Shown: piece by piece, positions 1 through 9,692 of the stretch
Layout: each line of letters begins with the position of its first letter
How positions within the stretch are numbered: the first letter of the stretch is position 1
The notes under the pieces: generated by a model
The model's input: only the letters and a program-made list of their open reading frames with translations
Databases searched by the model: none
What the model was told of the DNA's origin: nothing
Source of the DNA: Prochlorococcus sp. AG-679-M10
GTDB lineage: Bacteria > Cyanobacteriota > Cyanobacteriia > PCC-6307 > Cyanobiaceae
NCBI GenBank assembly: GCA_003210655.1
Contig: QCUQ01000001.1
Span: forward strand, 62,001-126,000
Reading direction: 5' to 3'
DNA: 64,000 nt
Translations under genes and position numbers: made by a program

Positions 1-153
1 ACCCCCGGGATGAAGATTGGCTAAATCAACCTTTGCGTTTTCGAGGAACCCATCTAAATCACCCTCCTCGATAGACAAGAATTCCATTAAGTGTGATTTC
101 AAATCAAAAGCATCATCTATAAATTCTTTTATTATAAAATCATCTTTTTTCAA
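1..153 (-). CDS. Partial hypothetical protein (N-terminal 51 codons)
   Basis: This minus-strand frame is open from a TTG at 153 to the window edge, so the gene continues off the left side. The peptide is acidic and begins MKKDDFIIKEFIDDAFDLK. There is no ATG upstream before a stop. It is divergent from truB, with about 75 bases between the two starts. I do not recognise the family. Confidence 0.55.
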   Translation of the reverse strand, partial: MKKDDFIIKEFIDDAFDLKSHLMEFLSIEEGDLDGFLENAKVDLANLHPGG

Positions 154-229
154 TTTCTTACTTTAATATGACCTTATTTAAAATAATAAAATAGTAAGAA
201 ATAGTTCTCATAGGAATCTTAATATTAAA

Positions 230-1147
230 ATGGAAATTAAAAATGGATTTATAGCAATAAATAAAGAGAAAGGACTTACCTCTCATGATTGCGTTAAACA
301 AATAAGGCAATTATTAGGTACCAAAAAAGTTGGTCACACAGGTACTTTAGATCCCGAGGTAACAGGCACTTTACCAATAGCCATAGGTAGCGCAACAAGA
401 TTTATTCAATATTTACCTCAAGGCAAAACCTATATTGGCCAAATCAAATTAGGCATAAGAACAAAAACTGATGATATGCAAGGCGAAATTCTAAATAAAA
501 AAATATGGCCTATTTTGAGTAATAAACAATTAGATAATTATTTAAATAAATTTAGAGGAATTATTCAACAAGTACCTCCAAAAGTATCAAGCGTACATGT
601 TAATGGAGAAAGAGCATACAAAAAATCTTTAAAGAATGAGGAGTTTGAATTACACCCAAGACAAGTAGAAATAGAAGAATTAATTCTAAAAAAATGGGAT
701 CAAGCGAATGGAATATTAGAAATAAAAGTTTCATGTTCCTCAGGAACTTATATAAGATCTATAGCTAGAGATTTAGGGCAAGTCTTAGATTCAGAAGGTT
801 GTCTTTTGAATCTAAAAAGGATTTCAGCTTGTGGATTCCATGAGAATAATTCTATAAAAATATCTGATCTAAGTGATCTTAATGACAAAAATGTGCCTTT
901 TATTATTCCCACAATTTCTGCTCTTGATCATATTTCAACACTAGTTTTAACTAATCAAGAAGAAATTAACTTTTGGCAAACAGGAAGAATAATTAAATTT
1001 GATTATAATAATTTTCTTAAAAGCTGCTCTTTTGATTACAAAAAACCAATAAAAATAATTGACCGTAACAAAATCCTGTTAGGAATGGGTTTTATTAATG
1101 AAGAAAAAACTAAATTACATCCCAAATTAGTTCTTAATGCAAAATAA
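230..1147 (+). CDS. truB: tRNA pseudouridine(55) synthase TruB
   Basis: TruB isomerises uridine 55 in the T-loop of elongator tRNAs. The 305-residue length is normal. The N-terminal block [19 protein letters not shown] holds the family signature GxLDPxxxGxLP with the catalytic aspartate at about residue 42. A second conserved block, [16 protein letters not shown], lies near residue 170. The C-terminal part is short and lacks an obvious complete PUA domain, as in many bacterial TruB proteins. The ATG start sits directly before the conserved beta strand '[16 protein letters not shown]'. It ends four bases before the convergent SpoIID-like gene. Confidence 0.96.
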   Translation: MEIKNGFIAINKEKGLTSHDCVKQIRQLLGTKKVGHTGTLDPEVTGTLPIAIGSATRFIQYLPQGKTYIGQIKLGIRTKTDDMQGEILNKKIWPILSNKQLDNYLNKFRGIIQQVPPKVSSVHVNGERAYKKSLKNEEFELHPRQVEIEELILKKWDQANGILEIKVSCSSGTYIRSIARDLGQVLDSEGCLLNLKRISACGFHENNSIKISDLSDLNDKNVPFIIPTISALDHISTLVLTNQEEINFWQTGRIIKFDYNNFLKSCSFDYKKPIKIIDRNKILLGMGFINEEKTKLHPKLVLNAK

Positions 1148-1151
1148 TTTT

Positions 1152-2345
1152 TTATAAGTAATTTTTGCTAAATGGTTTAATTCTTACACCTCTATAAAAA
1201 TGTTTTAATATTCTTTCTGCTTTTTGACCTTTGGAAGCCATATATTTTGCACCCCATTGACTCATCCCTACACCATGACCAGATCCTTGACCTAAAACTA
1301 TTAATTTTTTTTCGATAGGAATATTGGAATTATCATTATAGGAAATATATTTTTTATCTTCAACAAATTCAAACCTCATAAAAGTACTTTTCAGATTCAA
1401 TCTTTTTCTAATATCAACTCCTGATATTTGATCAGAACCATATTTTCCAAAAATTTTCATATTTTTTACTCTCCCAGTATTAGTTATATTCAAAATCTCA
1501 ATTTTTTTTATTCCTCCAATCTTAGGGAATAATTTTTGTAGTTCCTCACTTGAGAATTTTTTCTGCCATCTGAGTTTTGGATTATTTTTATCAAAATCTT
1601 TAACACTAGATAAATAAGGATATTTATTCTTCCAGACATCTTGACTATTTTCTGTCATCCCTCCTGAACTACTATGAAATAAGGCACTAATCAGTTTATT
1701 TTTATATGTCAAAACTAATGATCTTGTACTTCTTACTGCCCTTGAAGTTTTATAGGTTTTTGATTCCAAACCATTATAAACTTGATTTTTCTGAGTGGAA
1801 TCAATATCATAAAACTGATTTTCTGTCTGTTTTAAAGCATAAGTCCTCGAAGCTATAGCCTGAGCTTTTAATGCCTCCAAAGGCCATTTAGCTGGCATTT
1901 CTGAGCCAACGACACTACTCAGATACTTTTCAATCCCAAGGACATTAACGACTAATATCCCAGAATCAAGAACAAATAGATTTAATATCCCTGGATATCT
2001 TTTCTGACCAACCCAAATACCTCTTCTATCAGAGGATTTGACTACGATTTTCTTGTTATTTTTTAAATCATAAATTTTTTGTTTATCCTTATCAAAAAAA
2101 ATTGTAGTTCTATTACTCTCCTTTTTTAAAGTTAAACCTTTAATTTTTTTATTTGAGAATTTTTGTCCTTTGATAATTAATGGAATTGATTTATCAGATC
2201 TTATTCTTAAATTTCTGTTTTTTGATATAAGAACCCTTATCAAGGGCTCTCTAGAAGCAGATACAGAGTAATTTTGGAAAACACAAAAAATTATTATCCC
2301 TATTAGATAAAATTTATGAAATTTTTTTATAATTTTAAAACCCAC
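1152..2345 (-). CDS. SpoIID/LytB-domain secreted protein
   Basis: The protein has 397 residues with an uncleaved anchor or signal peptide at residues 12-30 (FYLIGIIIFCVFQNYSVSAS). The SpoIID/LytB core is clear: VGSEMPAKWPLEALKAQAIA near residue 147 and the C-terminal GQGSGHGVGMSQWGAKYMA. SpoIID domains are lytic transglycosylase-like enzymes that cleave denuded glycan strands of peptidoglycan. In a non-sporulating cyanobacterium the likely role is cell-wall remodelling in the periplasm; this is inference. The gene is convergent with truB and divergent from rnz. Confidence 0.88.
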   Translation of the reverse strand: MGFKIIKKFHKFYLIGIIIFCVFQNYSVSASREPLIRVLISKNRNLRIRSDKSIPLIIKGQKFSNKKIKGLTLKKESNRTTIFFDKDKQKIYDLKNNKKIVVKSSDRRGIWVGQKRYPGILNLFVLDSGILVVNVLGIEKYLSSVVGSEMPAKWPLEALKAQAIASRTYALKQTENQFYDIDSTQKNQVYNGLESKTYKTSRAVRSTRSLVLTYKNKLISALFHSSSGGMTENSQDVWKNKYPYLSSVKDFDKNNPKLRWQKKFSSEELQKLFPKIGGIKKIEILNITNTGRVKNMKIFGKYGSDQISGVDIRKRLNLKSTFMRFEFVEDKKYISYNDNSNIPIEKKLIVLGQGSGHGVGMSQWGAKYMASKGQKAERILKHFYRGVRIKPFSKNYL

Positions 2346-2432
2346 TATGTTTGAAAAACAAATTTTGCATTTGCCTAAGTCTGACTAAAAGTCTAGATTT
2401 AATCTAGATATTAAATAAAAATAACATTAAAA

Positions 2433-3371
2433 GTGAACGTCACTTTCTTGGGAACAAGCTCTGGGGTGCCAACCTTAACAAGAAATGTTTCTTCCTTAGC
2501 CCTTAAATTATCTCAAACGGCTGAAGTATGGCTTTTTGATTGCGGAGAAGGAACACAGCACCAATTAATGAAGAGTAATATTAAGTCTTCACAGATTAAA
2601 AAGATCTTTATTACTCATATGCATGGAGATCATATTTATGGTTTGCCAGGCCTTTTAGCTACATTAGGGTTATCGGGAAATAGTAATGGTATTGAAATTT
2701 ATGGTCCTTCAGAGTTAAGAAATTTTGTAATTTCTGCACTTAAGAATAGCTATTGCAAGTTGTCATTCCCATTACATTTTATAGAAGTTGAAGATTTCGC
2801 CTCACTAAATAAAGTTTTATTTGAAAGCGATAAAATAAAAGTTCATTGTTCCTGCCTCAAGCATAGACTCCCTGCTTATGGATATCGTGTAGAAGAAAAA
2901 GATAAGCCAGGAATATTTGATATAAAAAAAGCAAAAGATTTTAAAATACCTGCTGGACCGATTTATTCAGAATTACAATCAGGAAAAAGAGTGGCCTTGA
3001 AAGATGGGAGATCTTTTAATGGGAGAGATTTCTGTGGTCCCCCTAGAAAAGGTGAATGTTTTGTTTATTGCACAGATACAGTTTTTAGCGAATCAGCAGT
3101 AAATCTATCAAAAAATGCTGATTTGTTGGTTCATGAATCTACATTTTCCAAAGAAGATGAAAAAATGGCTTACGAAAAATTACATTCGACAACAATAATG
3201 GCTGCGAAAACTGCACTATTATCTAACGCAAAGAAATTAATTATCACACATTTAAGTCCTAGATATACTCAAAGAAGTTTAATCAAGCCAAGTGATTTGC
3301 TAAAAGAAGCCCAAAATATTTTTCCTAATACTTATCTTGCAAAAGATTTTCTTACTGCAGAAATTAAATAA
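2433..3371 (+). CDS. rnz: Ribonuclease Z (tRNA 3' processing endonuclease)
   Basis: RNase Z removes 3' trailers from tRNA precursors. The 312-residue protein has the metallo-beta-lactamase motif THMHGDHIYGLPGLL around residue 62, the typical N-terminus FLGTSSGVPT and the C-terminal histidine region ITHLSPRY. The translation starts at GTG 2433, which is where the family beta strand begins, so GTG is preferred over later ATG codons. This short-form architecture is that of bacterial ElaC. CCA is not encoded in the tRNA gene of this window, which fits a need for 3' maturation. Confidence 0.95.
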   Translation: MNVTFLGTSSGVPTLTRNVSSLALKLSQTAEVWLFDCGEGTQHQLMKSNIKSSQIKKIFITHMHGDHIYGLPGLLATLGLSGNSNGIEIYGPSELRNFVISALKNSYCKLSFPLHFIEVEDFASLNKVLFESDKIKVHCSCLKHRLPAYGYRVEEKDKPGIFDIKKAKDFKIPAGPIYSELQSGKRVALKDGRSFNGRDFCGPPRKGECFVYCTDTVFSESAVNLSKNADLLVHESTFSKEDEKMAYEKLHSTTIMAAKTALLSNAKKLIITHLSPRYTQRSLIKPSDLLKEAQNIFPNTYLAKDFLTAEIK

Positions 3372-3393
3372 ACTGCAACAGTTCGTGAGCAGT

Positions 3394-3415
3394 AGGGTTG
3401 TAAATGGCCAACCCA
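3394..3415 (+). other. Small inverted repeat between rnz and the pentapeptide gene
   Basis: A 6-bp stem GGGTTG/CAACCC with a short loop lies just after rnz and before the next start codon. No T tract follows, so it is not a convincing terminator. It may be a 5' leader hairpin. Confidence 0.3.
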
Positions 3416-3460
3416 TGAAATAATAGTCATATGGTTTTTTCTTATTTGATGTCGATCGAA

Positions 3461-4009
3461 ATGGTTTCTATTTTTTCATCACTAAAAAAGTCTTTCAAAA
3501 GACTTCTAATTCTTCTTCCATTGATTATTGGTTTACTTCTTAATCCAATATCTACAAATGCACTCTATCCCAGTGATCCTTCATCAGTAGAGGGATTAAA
3601 AGAAGATCTCCATGGTGCAAATCTTCAAAATAATGAATATGTAAAATATGATTTATCTAATCAAGATTTAGGAGAAGCTAACCTACAAGGTGCTTATATG
3701 AGTGTAACAACTGCTAAGAACTCTAGTTTCAAAGGTGCAAATATGAAAGATCTTATTGCCTATGCGACTCGTTTTGATAATGCTGATTTTTCGGATGCAA
3801 ATCTAACAAATGGCGAACTAATGAAAAGTGTTTTTGATGGGGCAACTATAGATGGAGCTGACTTTACTGATGCAAATCTTGATTTGAAGACAAGAAAATC
3901 ATTATGCGAAAGGGCAACTGGAACAAATTCACAAACAGGTGTTGATACTTTTGAGAGTCTTGAATGCTCTGGCCTAAAAGGTTATATGCCACCAAAACCA
4001 AAAGCTTAA
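3461..4009 (+). CDS. Lumenal pentapeptide-repeat protein
   Basis: Pentapeptide repeats of the A(D/N)LXX type run through the middle (DLGEANLQGAYMS, NADFSDANLTNGE, GADFTDANLD) and should form a right-handed beta helix. The N-terminus is a strong signal peptide (KKSFKRLLILLPLIIGLLLN) with probable cleavage after STNA, which suggests export to the thylakoid lumen or periplasm. I place the start at ATG 3461 because it gives a compact signal peptide; the ORF track starts at 3431 and ATG 3449 is a third option. Two C-terminal cysteines may form a disulphide. The molecular role of these lumenal proteins is unknown. Confidence 0.85.
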   Translation: MVSIFSSLKKSFKRLLILLPLIIGLLLNPISTNALYPSDPSSVEGLKEDLHGANLQNNEYVKYDLSNQDLGEANLQGAYMSVTTAKNSSFKGANMKDLIAYATRFDNADFSDANLTNGELMKSVFDGATIDGADFTDANLDLKTRKSLCERATGTNSQTGVDTFESLECSGLKGYMPPKPKA

Positions 4010-4018
4010 ACAAATACC

Positions 4019-4384
4019 TTAAATACTTTCAGGAAACAAATTGCCAGGTTCTTTTGAACCTGGTTTTTTGCTATACCACCATTCTTGAATTTCTAAAGAA
4101 AACTTCTTTGAGAAGAAAGTGATAACCGTTTCTACAGGTTTTGATCCTGGCTCTAAAATTTGAACTGAATAAGATGGACATTTCCTTGAGGCCATATCTG
4201 GGACAAATCTAGATCCTATCCTTCTCCAGCTGGGCTCTTTACTGCGCCAAGCGAGCCTAGAACAAGGCCAAGGCAACTCTTCTCTGTCATATAACCTGCA
4301 ACATGGTCCAATCACTTTATAGCTGAATTGGCCTCCGTAACTTGATTGAATTACATCGGTTTTAAAAAATTCAAATTTATTCAT
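4019..4384 (-). CDS. Conserved cyanobacterial hypothetical protein, 121 aa
   Basis: This is a soluble, tryptophan- and cysteine-containing protein (GPCCRLYDREELPWPCSRL). I recognise no named domain. It follows the ferredoxin gene on the same strand, but a terminator-like hairpin separates them. Its base composition is slightly less AT-rich than the islands further along, consistent with a core gene. Function unknown. Confidence 0.75.
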   Translation of the reverse strand: MNKFEFFKTDVIQSSYGGQFSYKVIGPCCRLYDREELPWPCSRLAWRSKEPSWRRIGSRFVPDMASRKCPSYSVQILEPGSKPVETVITFFSKKFSLEIQEWWYSKKPGSKEPGNLFPESI

Positions 4385-4393
4385 TTATCGCAT

Positions 4394-4421
4394 AAAAAAA
4401 GCCATCTCATATGAGAATGGC
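4394..4421 (-). terminator. Rho-independent terminator of petF
   Basis: On the minus strand an 8-9 bp stem (GCCATTCTC.../GAGATGGC) is followed by seven Ts. It lies about 45 bases past the ferredoxin stop codon and should end that transcript. Confidence 0.8.
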
Positions 4422-4466
4422 AGAAATAATTTAATAAAACAACCAAATATAGTTATTTTTTATAAA

Positions 4467-4766
4467 TTAATAGAGCTCTTCTTCAGCATGAGTATTAATT
4501 GTTACATCTGAAGAAGGATACGCAACACAAGTAAGGACAAAACCAGCTTCTAGTTGATCATCATCTAGAAAACTTTGGTCAGATTGATCAACAGTTCCTG
4601 ATGTGATTTTACCTGCACAAGTAGAACAAGCTCCTGCTCTGCAAGAATAGGGTAAATCAACGCCTTGTTCTTCAGCAGCATCTAAAATGTACTGATCATC
4701 AGGTACTTCAATTGTAGAATTGAGACCTTCACTTTCGCTGATAAGTGTAACTTTGTAAGAAGCCAT
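4467..4766 (-). CDS. petF: Plant-type [2Fe-2S] ferredoxin
   Basis: The 99-residue protein has the four cluster ligands of photosynthetic ferredoxin: [12 protein letters not shown] gives C-x4-C-x2-C and the fourth cysteine is in [11 protein letters not shown]. It accepts electrons from photosystem I and passes them to FNR and other partners in the cytoplasm. Length, the acidic surface and the C-terminal EEELY are typical. Monocistronic with its own terminator. Confidence 0.96.
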   Translation of the reverse strand: MASYKVTLISESEGLNSTIEVPDDQYILDAAEEQGVDLPYSCRAGACSTCAGKITSGTVDQSDQSFLDDDQLEAGFVLTCVAYPSSDVTINTHAEEELY

Positions 4767-4910
4767 TTGAATAAAAATTTGATGGTAAAAATAATACCGT
4801 TATTACTTTTTTAACATTGTTTACAAGCATTTGTGTGTGTAGGCAGTAAAAAATGAAACAATGCAATGTGAAAAGGAGGTTAGATTAGAAAAACTTATGT
4901 ATCTATAAGA

Positions 4911-5813
4911 TTAGAGAAATTTTTGTGCTGTAATGCACACCCAATCTTTTTTAGAAGATACATCATTTATTTGGAAATTACTAGCATTCAATAAATTAAT
5001 AATTTCATCTTTTTGTGAATTCAAAATACCACTTAAAATTACTTCTCCATCTTTTTTAAGACAGTTACTTATTTCAGGGATTATTCCTTTTATAACTTCT
5101 GCAAGAATATTACATAAAATAAAATCAAAATTCTTTAAAGAATATTTTGAAACCAACTCATCAAATGGTCCTAAATACGTCTTTAAATTATCTAAGTTTT
5201 CGAAATTTAGCCGGAAATTAGACTCAGTCGAATTTATTGCAAGATAATCATTATCAATAGCATAAACCTCTCTTGCACCAAAAGATTTAGCCGCAACACT
5301 TAAAATTCCACTACCTGAACCAATATCTAATATTTTATTACTAGATATAGAAATTTTTTCTAATCTTTCTAGACAAAGAGATGTTGTTGGATGACTTCCA
5401 GTCCCAAAAGCTGCTCCAGGGTCTATTCTTATAACTTTCTTATTTTTATGTTCCTTTGGCAATTCAAGCCAACAAGGCAATACAAGTAAGTTATCCCCAA
5501 CAAGTTCTGGTCCCCAATATTTTTTCCAACTTGATACCCAATCTTCCTGCTCAATAAGATTCCACTCAAAACAATTAGTATGAAAATTGTTTTTATCTAA
5601 AACCTCTTTAATGTTTTTCTCAAGTTTTATTCTTAAACTCTCAGGCCAATTTAAAGTTGGAAGCCAAATTATTACTTTTTTATTGTTTTTATTATTTAAT
5701 AAAATTTCAAAAGCAAAACTAAAAATACCTAAGTCATTTAATTTCCAAATAATAATTTCTTCTAAATTCGTTTCTATTTCAAAAGAAAATTTATACCAAT
5801 TATTTATTTCCAT
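4911..5813 (-). CDS. prmA: Ribosomal protein L11 methyltransferase
   Basis: PrmA trimethylates ribosomal protein L11 with S-adenosylmethionine. The protein has 300 residues. The central motif [19 protein letters not shown] and SAM-binding motif [15 protein letters not shown] are diagnostic, with motif [15 protein letters not shown] following. The N-terminal domain is divergent, as is usual. It lies 17 bases downstream of serA on the same strand and is probably co-transcribed with it. Confidence 0.95.
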   Translation of the reverse strand: MEINNWYKFSFEIETNLEEIIIWKLNDLGIFSFAFEILLNNKNNKKVIIWLPTLNWPESLRIKLEKNIKEVLDKNNFHTNCFEWNLIEQEDWVSSWKKYWGPELVGDNLLVLPCWLELPKEHKNKKVIRIDPGAAFGTGSHPTTSLCLERLEKISISSNKILDIGSGSGILSVAAKSFGAREVYAIDNDYLAINSTESNFRLNFENLDNLKTYLGPFDELVSKYSLKNFDFILCNILAEVIKGIIPEISNCLKKDGEVILSGILNSQKDEIINLLNASNFQINDVSSKKDWVCITAQKFL

Positions 5814-5830
5814 TAACTATTCAAATTATT

Positions 5831-7417
5831 TTATAAAGTTACAGGATCAGAACTAGTAATACCCTCAACTTCAAGAATTGATTCAAGCAACTTTGTAGGA
5901 ATTGGATCATCAATACTCAGAACCATGACAGCCTCACCTCTGACAATCTTCCTCCCAACTTGCATTGAAGCAATATTGACATTGTGATCTCCTAGAAGGG
6001 AACCTAACTTTCCAATAATACCCGGCATATCTCTATGCCTAGTTATAAGCATAAATCTACTTGGAGAGACATTCACTGGATATTGATCAATGCTAATTAT
6101 TCTCAATTCGCCATCAGCAAAAATGCTTCCTGCAACACTATGCTCTCCATTATCTCCAAATGTAGTTAACTGAAGTGAACCGCTAGCAAATTCAGGTCTA
6201 GCCTCATCTTTACTTTCCAAAACAGAGATCCCTCTAGATTCTGCTTCAAGAGAAGCGTTTACATAATTTATTCGATCACCAAGAGCCTTACTTAATAGGC
6301 CTTTTAAACTAGCAATTATTAAAGGCTGAGAAGGATGTTGCACGAATTCACCTTGAAGCCTTACCTCTAATTTTTGAATTTGTCCTCCAGATAGTTGACT
6401 TATTAAAAGGCCCATTGTTTCAGCTAATTGTAAATGAGGTTTAAGGCTGTCCATAATATCAGGACTTAAACCTGGGATATTCACCGCTGTTCTTGCAGAA
6501 AGTCCCAAAAGAACATCTCTTATTTGTTCAGCAACATCTACAGCAACATTCTCTTGAGCCTCTCTGGTTGATGCTCCTAAATGAGGAGTAAGAATTAAAT
6601 TTTTATCAACTTTAAGTAATGGAGAATTCGAGTCTAATGGTTCTTCAGAGAAGACATCGATAGCAGCTCCTCCTATAAATGAATTATTAAGCGCCTCAGC
6701 TAAAGCTTCTTCATCAATTATTCCCCCTCGAGCGCAGTTTATTAATTTTGCATTATTTTTCATACTTTTTAGCACCTTCATATCTACTAAGTTTTCCGTT
6801 TCTGAAGTCCGCGGCAAATGTAAAGTTACGTAATCAGATTCAGCAAACAATGTTTTCAATTCGGACAATTTTACCTGTAATTGTTGTGCTCTTTCAGAGG
6901 AAACAAATGGATCGTAACCATAAACATCCATTCCAAGCGCATTAGCAACTTTTGCTACATGAGTTCCTATTTTACCTAAACCAACAACACCTAGTTTTTT
7001 CTTAAAAAGCTCATTGCCAACAAACTTTTTTCTTTCCCATTTACCCAAAAAAGTACTACTGTTAGCGATTGGTATATTTCTTGATAATGCCAACATCATT
7101 GCGATTGTATGCTCGGCAGCAGCTATGGTATTACCTCCTGGAGAATTAACTACGAGAACACCCTTTTGAGTAGCCGCCTTAACATCGACATTATCTACAC
7201 CAACCCCAGCCCTACCGATTATTCTTAGTTTCTTAGAAGAATTAATAATATCTCCTGTAACTTGAGTCCCAGAGCGTATCATAAGAGCATCATAATCATA
7301 GATAATAGATGCCAATTCTGAGTTAGAGATTCCTATCCTCTGATCAACTTGAGCTACTTGGGAAAGAATATCAATTCCAGTTTGATCAATTGGGTCTGTA
7401 ATTAGAACTTTTGTCAT
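5831..7417 (-). CDS. serA: D-3-phosphoglycerate dehydrogenase
   Basis: SerA oxidises 3-phosphoglycerate to 3-phosphohydroxypyruvate, the first step of serine synthesis from a Calvin-cycle intermediate. The 528-residue length is that of the long type. The Rossmann motif is LGVVGLGKIGTHVAKVA, the D-2-hydroxyacid dehydrogenase signatures are present (LINCARGGIIDEEAL and HLGAST with the catalytic histidine), an intervening substrate-binding domain follows, and the C-terminus is an ACT domain (RHRDMPGIIGKLGSLLGDHN). First gene of a probable serA-prmA operon. Confidence 0.96.
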   Translation of the reverse strand: MTKVLITDPIDQTGIDILSQVAQVDQRIGISNSELASIIYDYDALMIRSGTQVTGDIINSSKKLRIIGRAGVGVDNVDVKAATQKGVLVVNSPGGNTIAAAEHTIAMMLALSRNIPIANSSTFLGKWERKKFVGNELFKKKLGVVGLGKIGTHVAKVANALGMDVYGYDPFVSSERAQQLQVKLSELKTLFAESDYVTLHLPRTSETENLVDMKVLKSMKNNAKLINCARGGIIDEEALAEALNNSFIGGAAIDVFSEEPLDSNSPLLKVDKNLILTPHLGASTREAQENVAVDVAEQIRDVLLGLSARTAVNIPGLSPDIMDSLKPHLQLAETMGLLISQLSGGQIQKLEVRLQGEFVQHPSQPLIIASLKGLLSKALGDRINYVNASLEAESRGISVLESKDEARPEFASGSLQLTTFGDNGEHSVAGSIFADGELRIISIDQYPVNVSPSRFMLITRHRDMPGIIGKLGSLLGDHNVNIASMQVGRKIVRGEAVMVLSIDDPIPTKLLESILEVEGITSSDPVTL

Positions 7418-7518
7418 TTAAAGAGTTGTTCTTTAATTTTTTACTTTAACTTAATCTATAGTAGAGATATCTAATTTTATTGATTTGAATCAACAAACCA
7501 ACATTTGAGGAATGAAAA

Positions 7519-8085
7519 TTGACTAAAAGTATAGTGATATTTAATGAGCTAGAAAAATGCCTTGATTTATTAAATGTTTTTAAGGATAAATCAGTATTTC
7601 TAACAGAATGTTTATTGATTTTGCCATCTAAAGAAAAAACAACTCCTGATCAACAACAATTATTAACTTTACCAACAAATAGCTTTTTTAAATCTGAAGA
7701 AATAGAAAACATAAGAATCCTAAATCCAAAACTTGATCGAAAGATAAGACAGAAAAATATGCGTACTTGGCTTATGCCATTTGGTTTTATGGCAGGTATA
7801 GCATTTTCTAACATGACAAATTTGTCGACTTTTAGCTTCCTTGGACTTAACAATATAGGAGAATCTTTCATGGGGGGTCTTTTGGGTATGGGCTCTGGAT
7901 ATTTAGGTAGCATTGTATCTTCAGCAACTATCAACGTTAATAGAAATAAAGAGTTGAGATCTATTATTGATTCTAATAAAGAGGGAAAATGGCTTATTCT
8001 TCTTGAAAATCAAATAGGAACTGAATTACCCTGGGCTTTAATAAAACAATCAGACCCTAAAGACATAATTTTTTTAGAAGGCTAA
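7519..8085 (+). CDS. Conserved cyanobacterial protein with glycine-rich membrane segments
   Basis: The reading frame starts at TTG 7519, with a GAGG about 8 bases upstream; the ATG at 7512 reaches a stop after three codons in another frame, so TTG is preferred. The 188-residue product has a soluble N-terminal half and a central hydrophobic stretch MPFGFMAGIAFSN plus a glycine-rich segment MGGLLGMGSGYLGS. I do not recognise a named family. The stop codon abuts the start of the PSII S4 gene, so the two are probably translated from one mRNA. Confidence 0.8.
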   Translation: MTKSIVIFNELEKCLDLLNVFKDKSVFLTECLLILPSKEKTTPDQQQLLTLPTNSFFKSEEIENIRILNPKLDRKIRQKNMRTWLMPFGFMAGIAFSNMTNLSTFSFLGLNNIGESFMGGLLGMGSGYLGSIVSSATINVNRNKELRSIIDSNKEGKWLILLENQIGTELPWALIKQSDPKDIIFLEG

Positions 8086-8877
8086 ATGATTGACTTAAGT
8101 GAATTATTAGTAAATTCAAATTACAAAAAAGAAATTGAGGAATTAATAAATATTTCTAATTTATCTTTAAAACATTGGCAAACATATTGGACAGGTTTTA
8201 ATTCAACCTTTGTGTGTGAAGAAATTTTGAAAGAATTTGAAAATTTAAATGATTTTAAATTTTTTGTTTTTGGAGGATATAATTCAGCCCAAAGATCCAA
8301 GATTGCATGTTTTAGAGAAGATAATATCCCAGAGAAAAATGAACTAATTAGAGATTTCCCTGCGAAAGGTATTCAAATGAATGGTAATTTTTTATTTGAC
8401 AACGCAACTCAGGATGATTTTAGATCCTTATTAGTGGATAATGGATTGAGGGAAGAAAGAATTGGTGATATTTGGACCACAGGAGATAGAGGAGCTCAAG
8501 GAATAATCGACGATTCAAAAATTGAATTCTTAAATGAAAAGATTTTCTCCCTAAGAGATGTAAAAGTAAAAATAAAAATAGTATGTTTAGATGAATTACA
8601 AATACCTGTTGGGAGATCAAAAAAAATAATTAATACGGTAGAGGCTTCAACAAGGATAGATGCAATAGCTTCTGCAGGTTTCCGGATCTCTAGGACCAAA
8701 ATTTTGGATAGGATAGAAACTGGAATGCTTAAATTAAATGGTAAGACAGTAAAAAAAAGTATTATTAGTTTAAAAGTTGGCGACAAACTTCAACTTGATA
8801 ACAAAGGGTTTATTGAAATTCTGGATTTAGAAATAACCAAAAGAGAAAGATGGAAAATTAAGTTACTTAGAAAATGA
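8086..8877 (+). CDS. Photosystem II S4-domain protein (YlmH-like)
   Basis: The 263-residue protein has an N-terminal YlmH-like region and a C-terminal S4 RNA-binding domain (SAGFRISRTKILDRIETGMLKLNGK, residues about 195-255). The family is conserved in oxygenic phototrophs and is named for photosystem II association; the precise role is not established, to my knowledge. Its start is immediately after the preceding stop. A tRNA gene follows about 55 bases downstream. Confidence 0.88.
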   Translation: MIDLSELLVNSNYKKEIEELINISNLSLKHWQTYWTGFNSTFVCEEILKEFENLNDFKFFVFGGYNSAQRSKIACFREDNIPEKNELIRDFPAKGIQMNGNFLFDNATQDDFRSLLVDNGLREERIGDIWTTGDRGAQGIIDDSKIEFLNEKIFSLRDVKVKIKIVCLDELQIPVGRSKKIINTVEASTRIDAIASAGFRISRTKILDRIETGMLKLNGKTVKKSIISLKVGDKLQLDNKGFIEILDLEITKRERWKIKLLRK

Positions 8878-8931
8878 ATCCTTGAGCTGCTATTTTCATA
8901 TAGGGAGTTCAAATATTTGACTTTTTCAAAA

Positions 8932-9003
8932 GGGCGATTAGCTCAGCGGTAGAGCATTACCTCGACAAGGTAGTGGTCACTGGTTCGAATCCAGTATCGC
9001 CCA
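8932..9003 (+). tRNA. tRNA-Val (anticodon GAC)
   Basis: A complete cloverleaf can be drawn: acceptor GGGCGAT/ATCGCCC, D-stem GCTC/GAGC, anticodon stem TTACC/GGTAG with loop TCGACAA, a five-base variable loop TGGTC, T-stem ACTGG/CCAGT with loop TTCGAAT. The anticodon is GAC. CCA is not encoded. The base before the anticodon (position 33) reads C instead of the nearly universal U. A shifted reading (CGA, serine) is excluded by the short variable loop. Confidence 0.93.
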
Positions 9004-9068
9004 TTAGATTATTGATGAATGCAAGAAGATCCACAAATAATACTTTCGTTTTTTAGATTGATTAGAAA

Positions 9069-9692
9069 ATGAAACTTAATCAAATAATCAACCTGCATAA
9101 AGGCTTAACTTTGTTTGTTGTGGCAGGGTTAATGATGTTTTATAAAAACTATTCAATTGCTGCATGGGTTTATTTATCTTTGCATGGAACTTATGGAATA
9201 CTTTGGTTGTTAAAAGAAAAAATATTTCCAGATCCATATTTTAAAGAAAAAATAAATTTCCTAACTTCAATTACTGGGTTTATTTTCCTTGGAAGTTACT
9301 GGATAGCTCCATTTATTCTTATTTCCTCCCAAAAATCAGTTTCATATCCCATAATTGCAGCCTCTATTTCAATAAATATAATTGGTGTTTTTCTTCATTT
9401 TGCAAGTGATGCACAAAAATATTTCACTCTTAAAATCAAAAAAGAACTTATTAAAGATGGATTTTTCAAAAATATTAGAAATACAAATTACCTTGGTGAA
9501 ATACTAATTTATTTATCATTTGCTTTCCTTTCTATGAGTTTTATACCTTTTGCTATTCTCGCTTTATTTTTCTTTGGAGTATTTCTACCAAGAATGCTAA
9601 AAAAGGACAAATCACTTACAAAATATGCTTCATTTGCGGAATATAAGCGAATTAGTGGTTTACTTTTACCCAAATTTAATGAAGGAAATTAA
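9069..9692 (+). CDS. Membrane methyltransferase/reductase-fold protein (ICMT or DUF1295-like)
   Basis: The 207-residue polytopic protein has about five transmembrane helices and the C-terminal pattern KKELIKDGFFKNIRNTNYLGEIL followed by a short helix and PRMLKKDKSL, typical of the isoprenylcysteine carboxyl methyltransferase / steroid 5-alpha-reductase C-terminal superfamily. Substrate unknown. It overlaps the start of the next gene if ATG 9679 is used there. Confidence 0.75.
   Translation: MKLNQIINLHKGLTLFVVAGLMMFYKNYSIAAWVYLSLHGTYGILWLLKEKIFPDPYFKEKINFLTSITGFIFLGSYWIAPFILISSQKSVSYPIIAASISINIIGVFLHFASDAQKYFTLKIKKELIKDGFFKNIRNTNYLGEILIYLSFAFLSMSFIPFAILALFFFGVFLPRMLKKDKSLTKYASFAEYKRISGLLLPKFNEGN

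Noticed and set aside
8932-9003. tRNA read as tRNA-Ser with anticodon CGA (which would restore U33)
   Set aside because: The variable loop is only five bases and the seven-base loop places GAC at 34-36.
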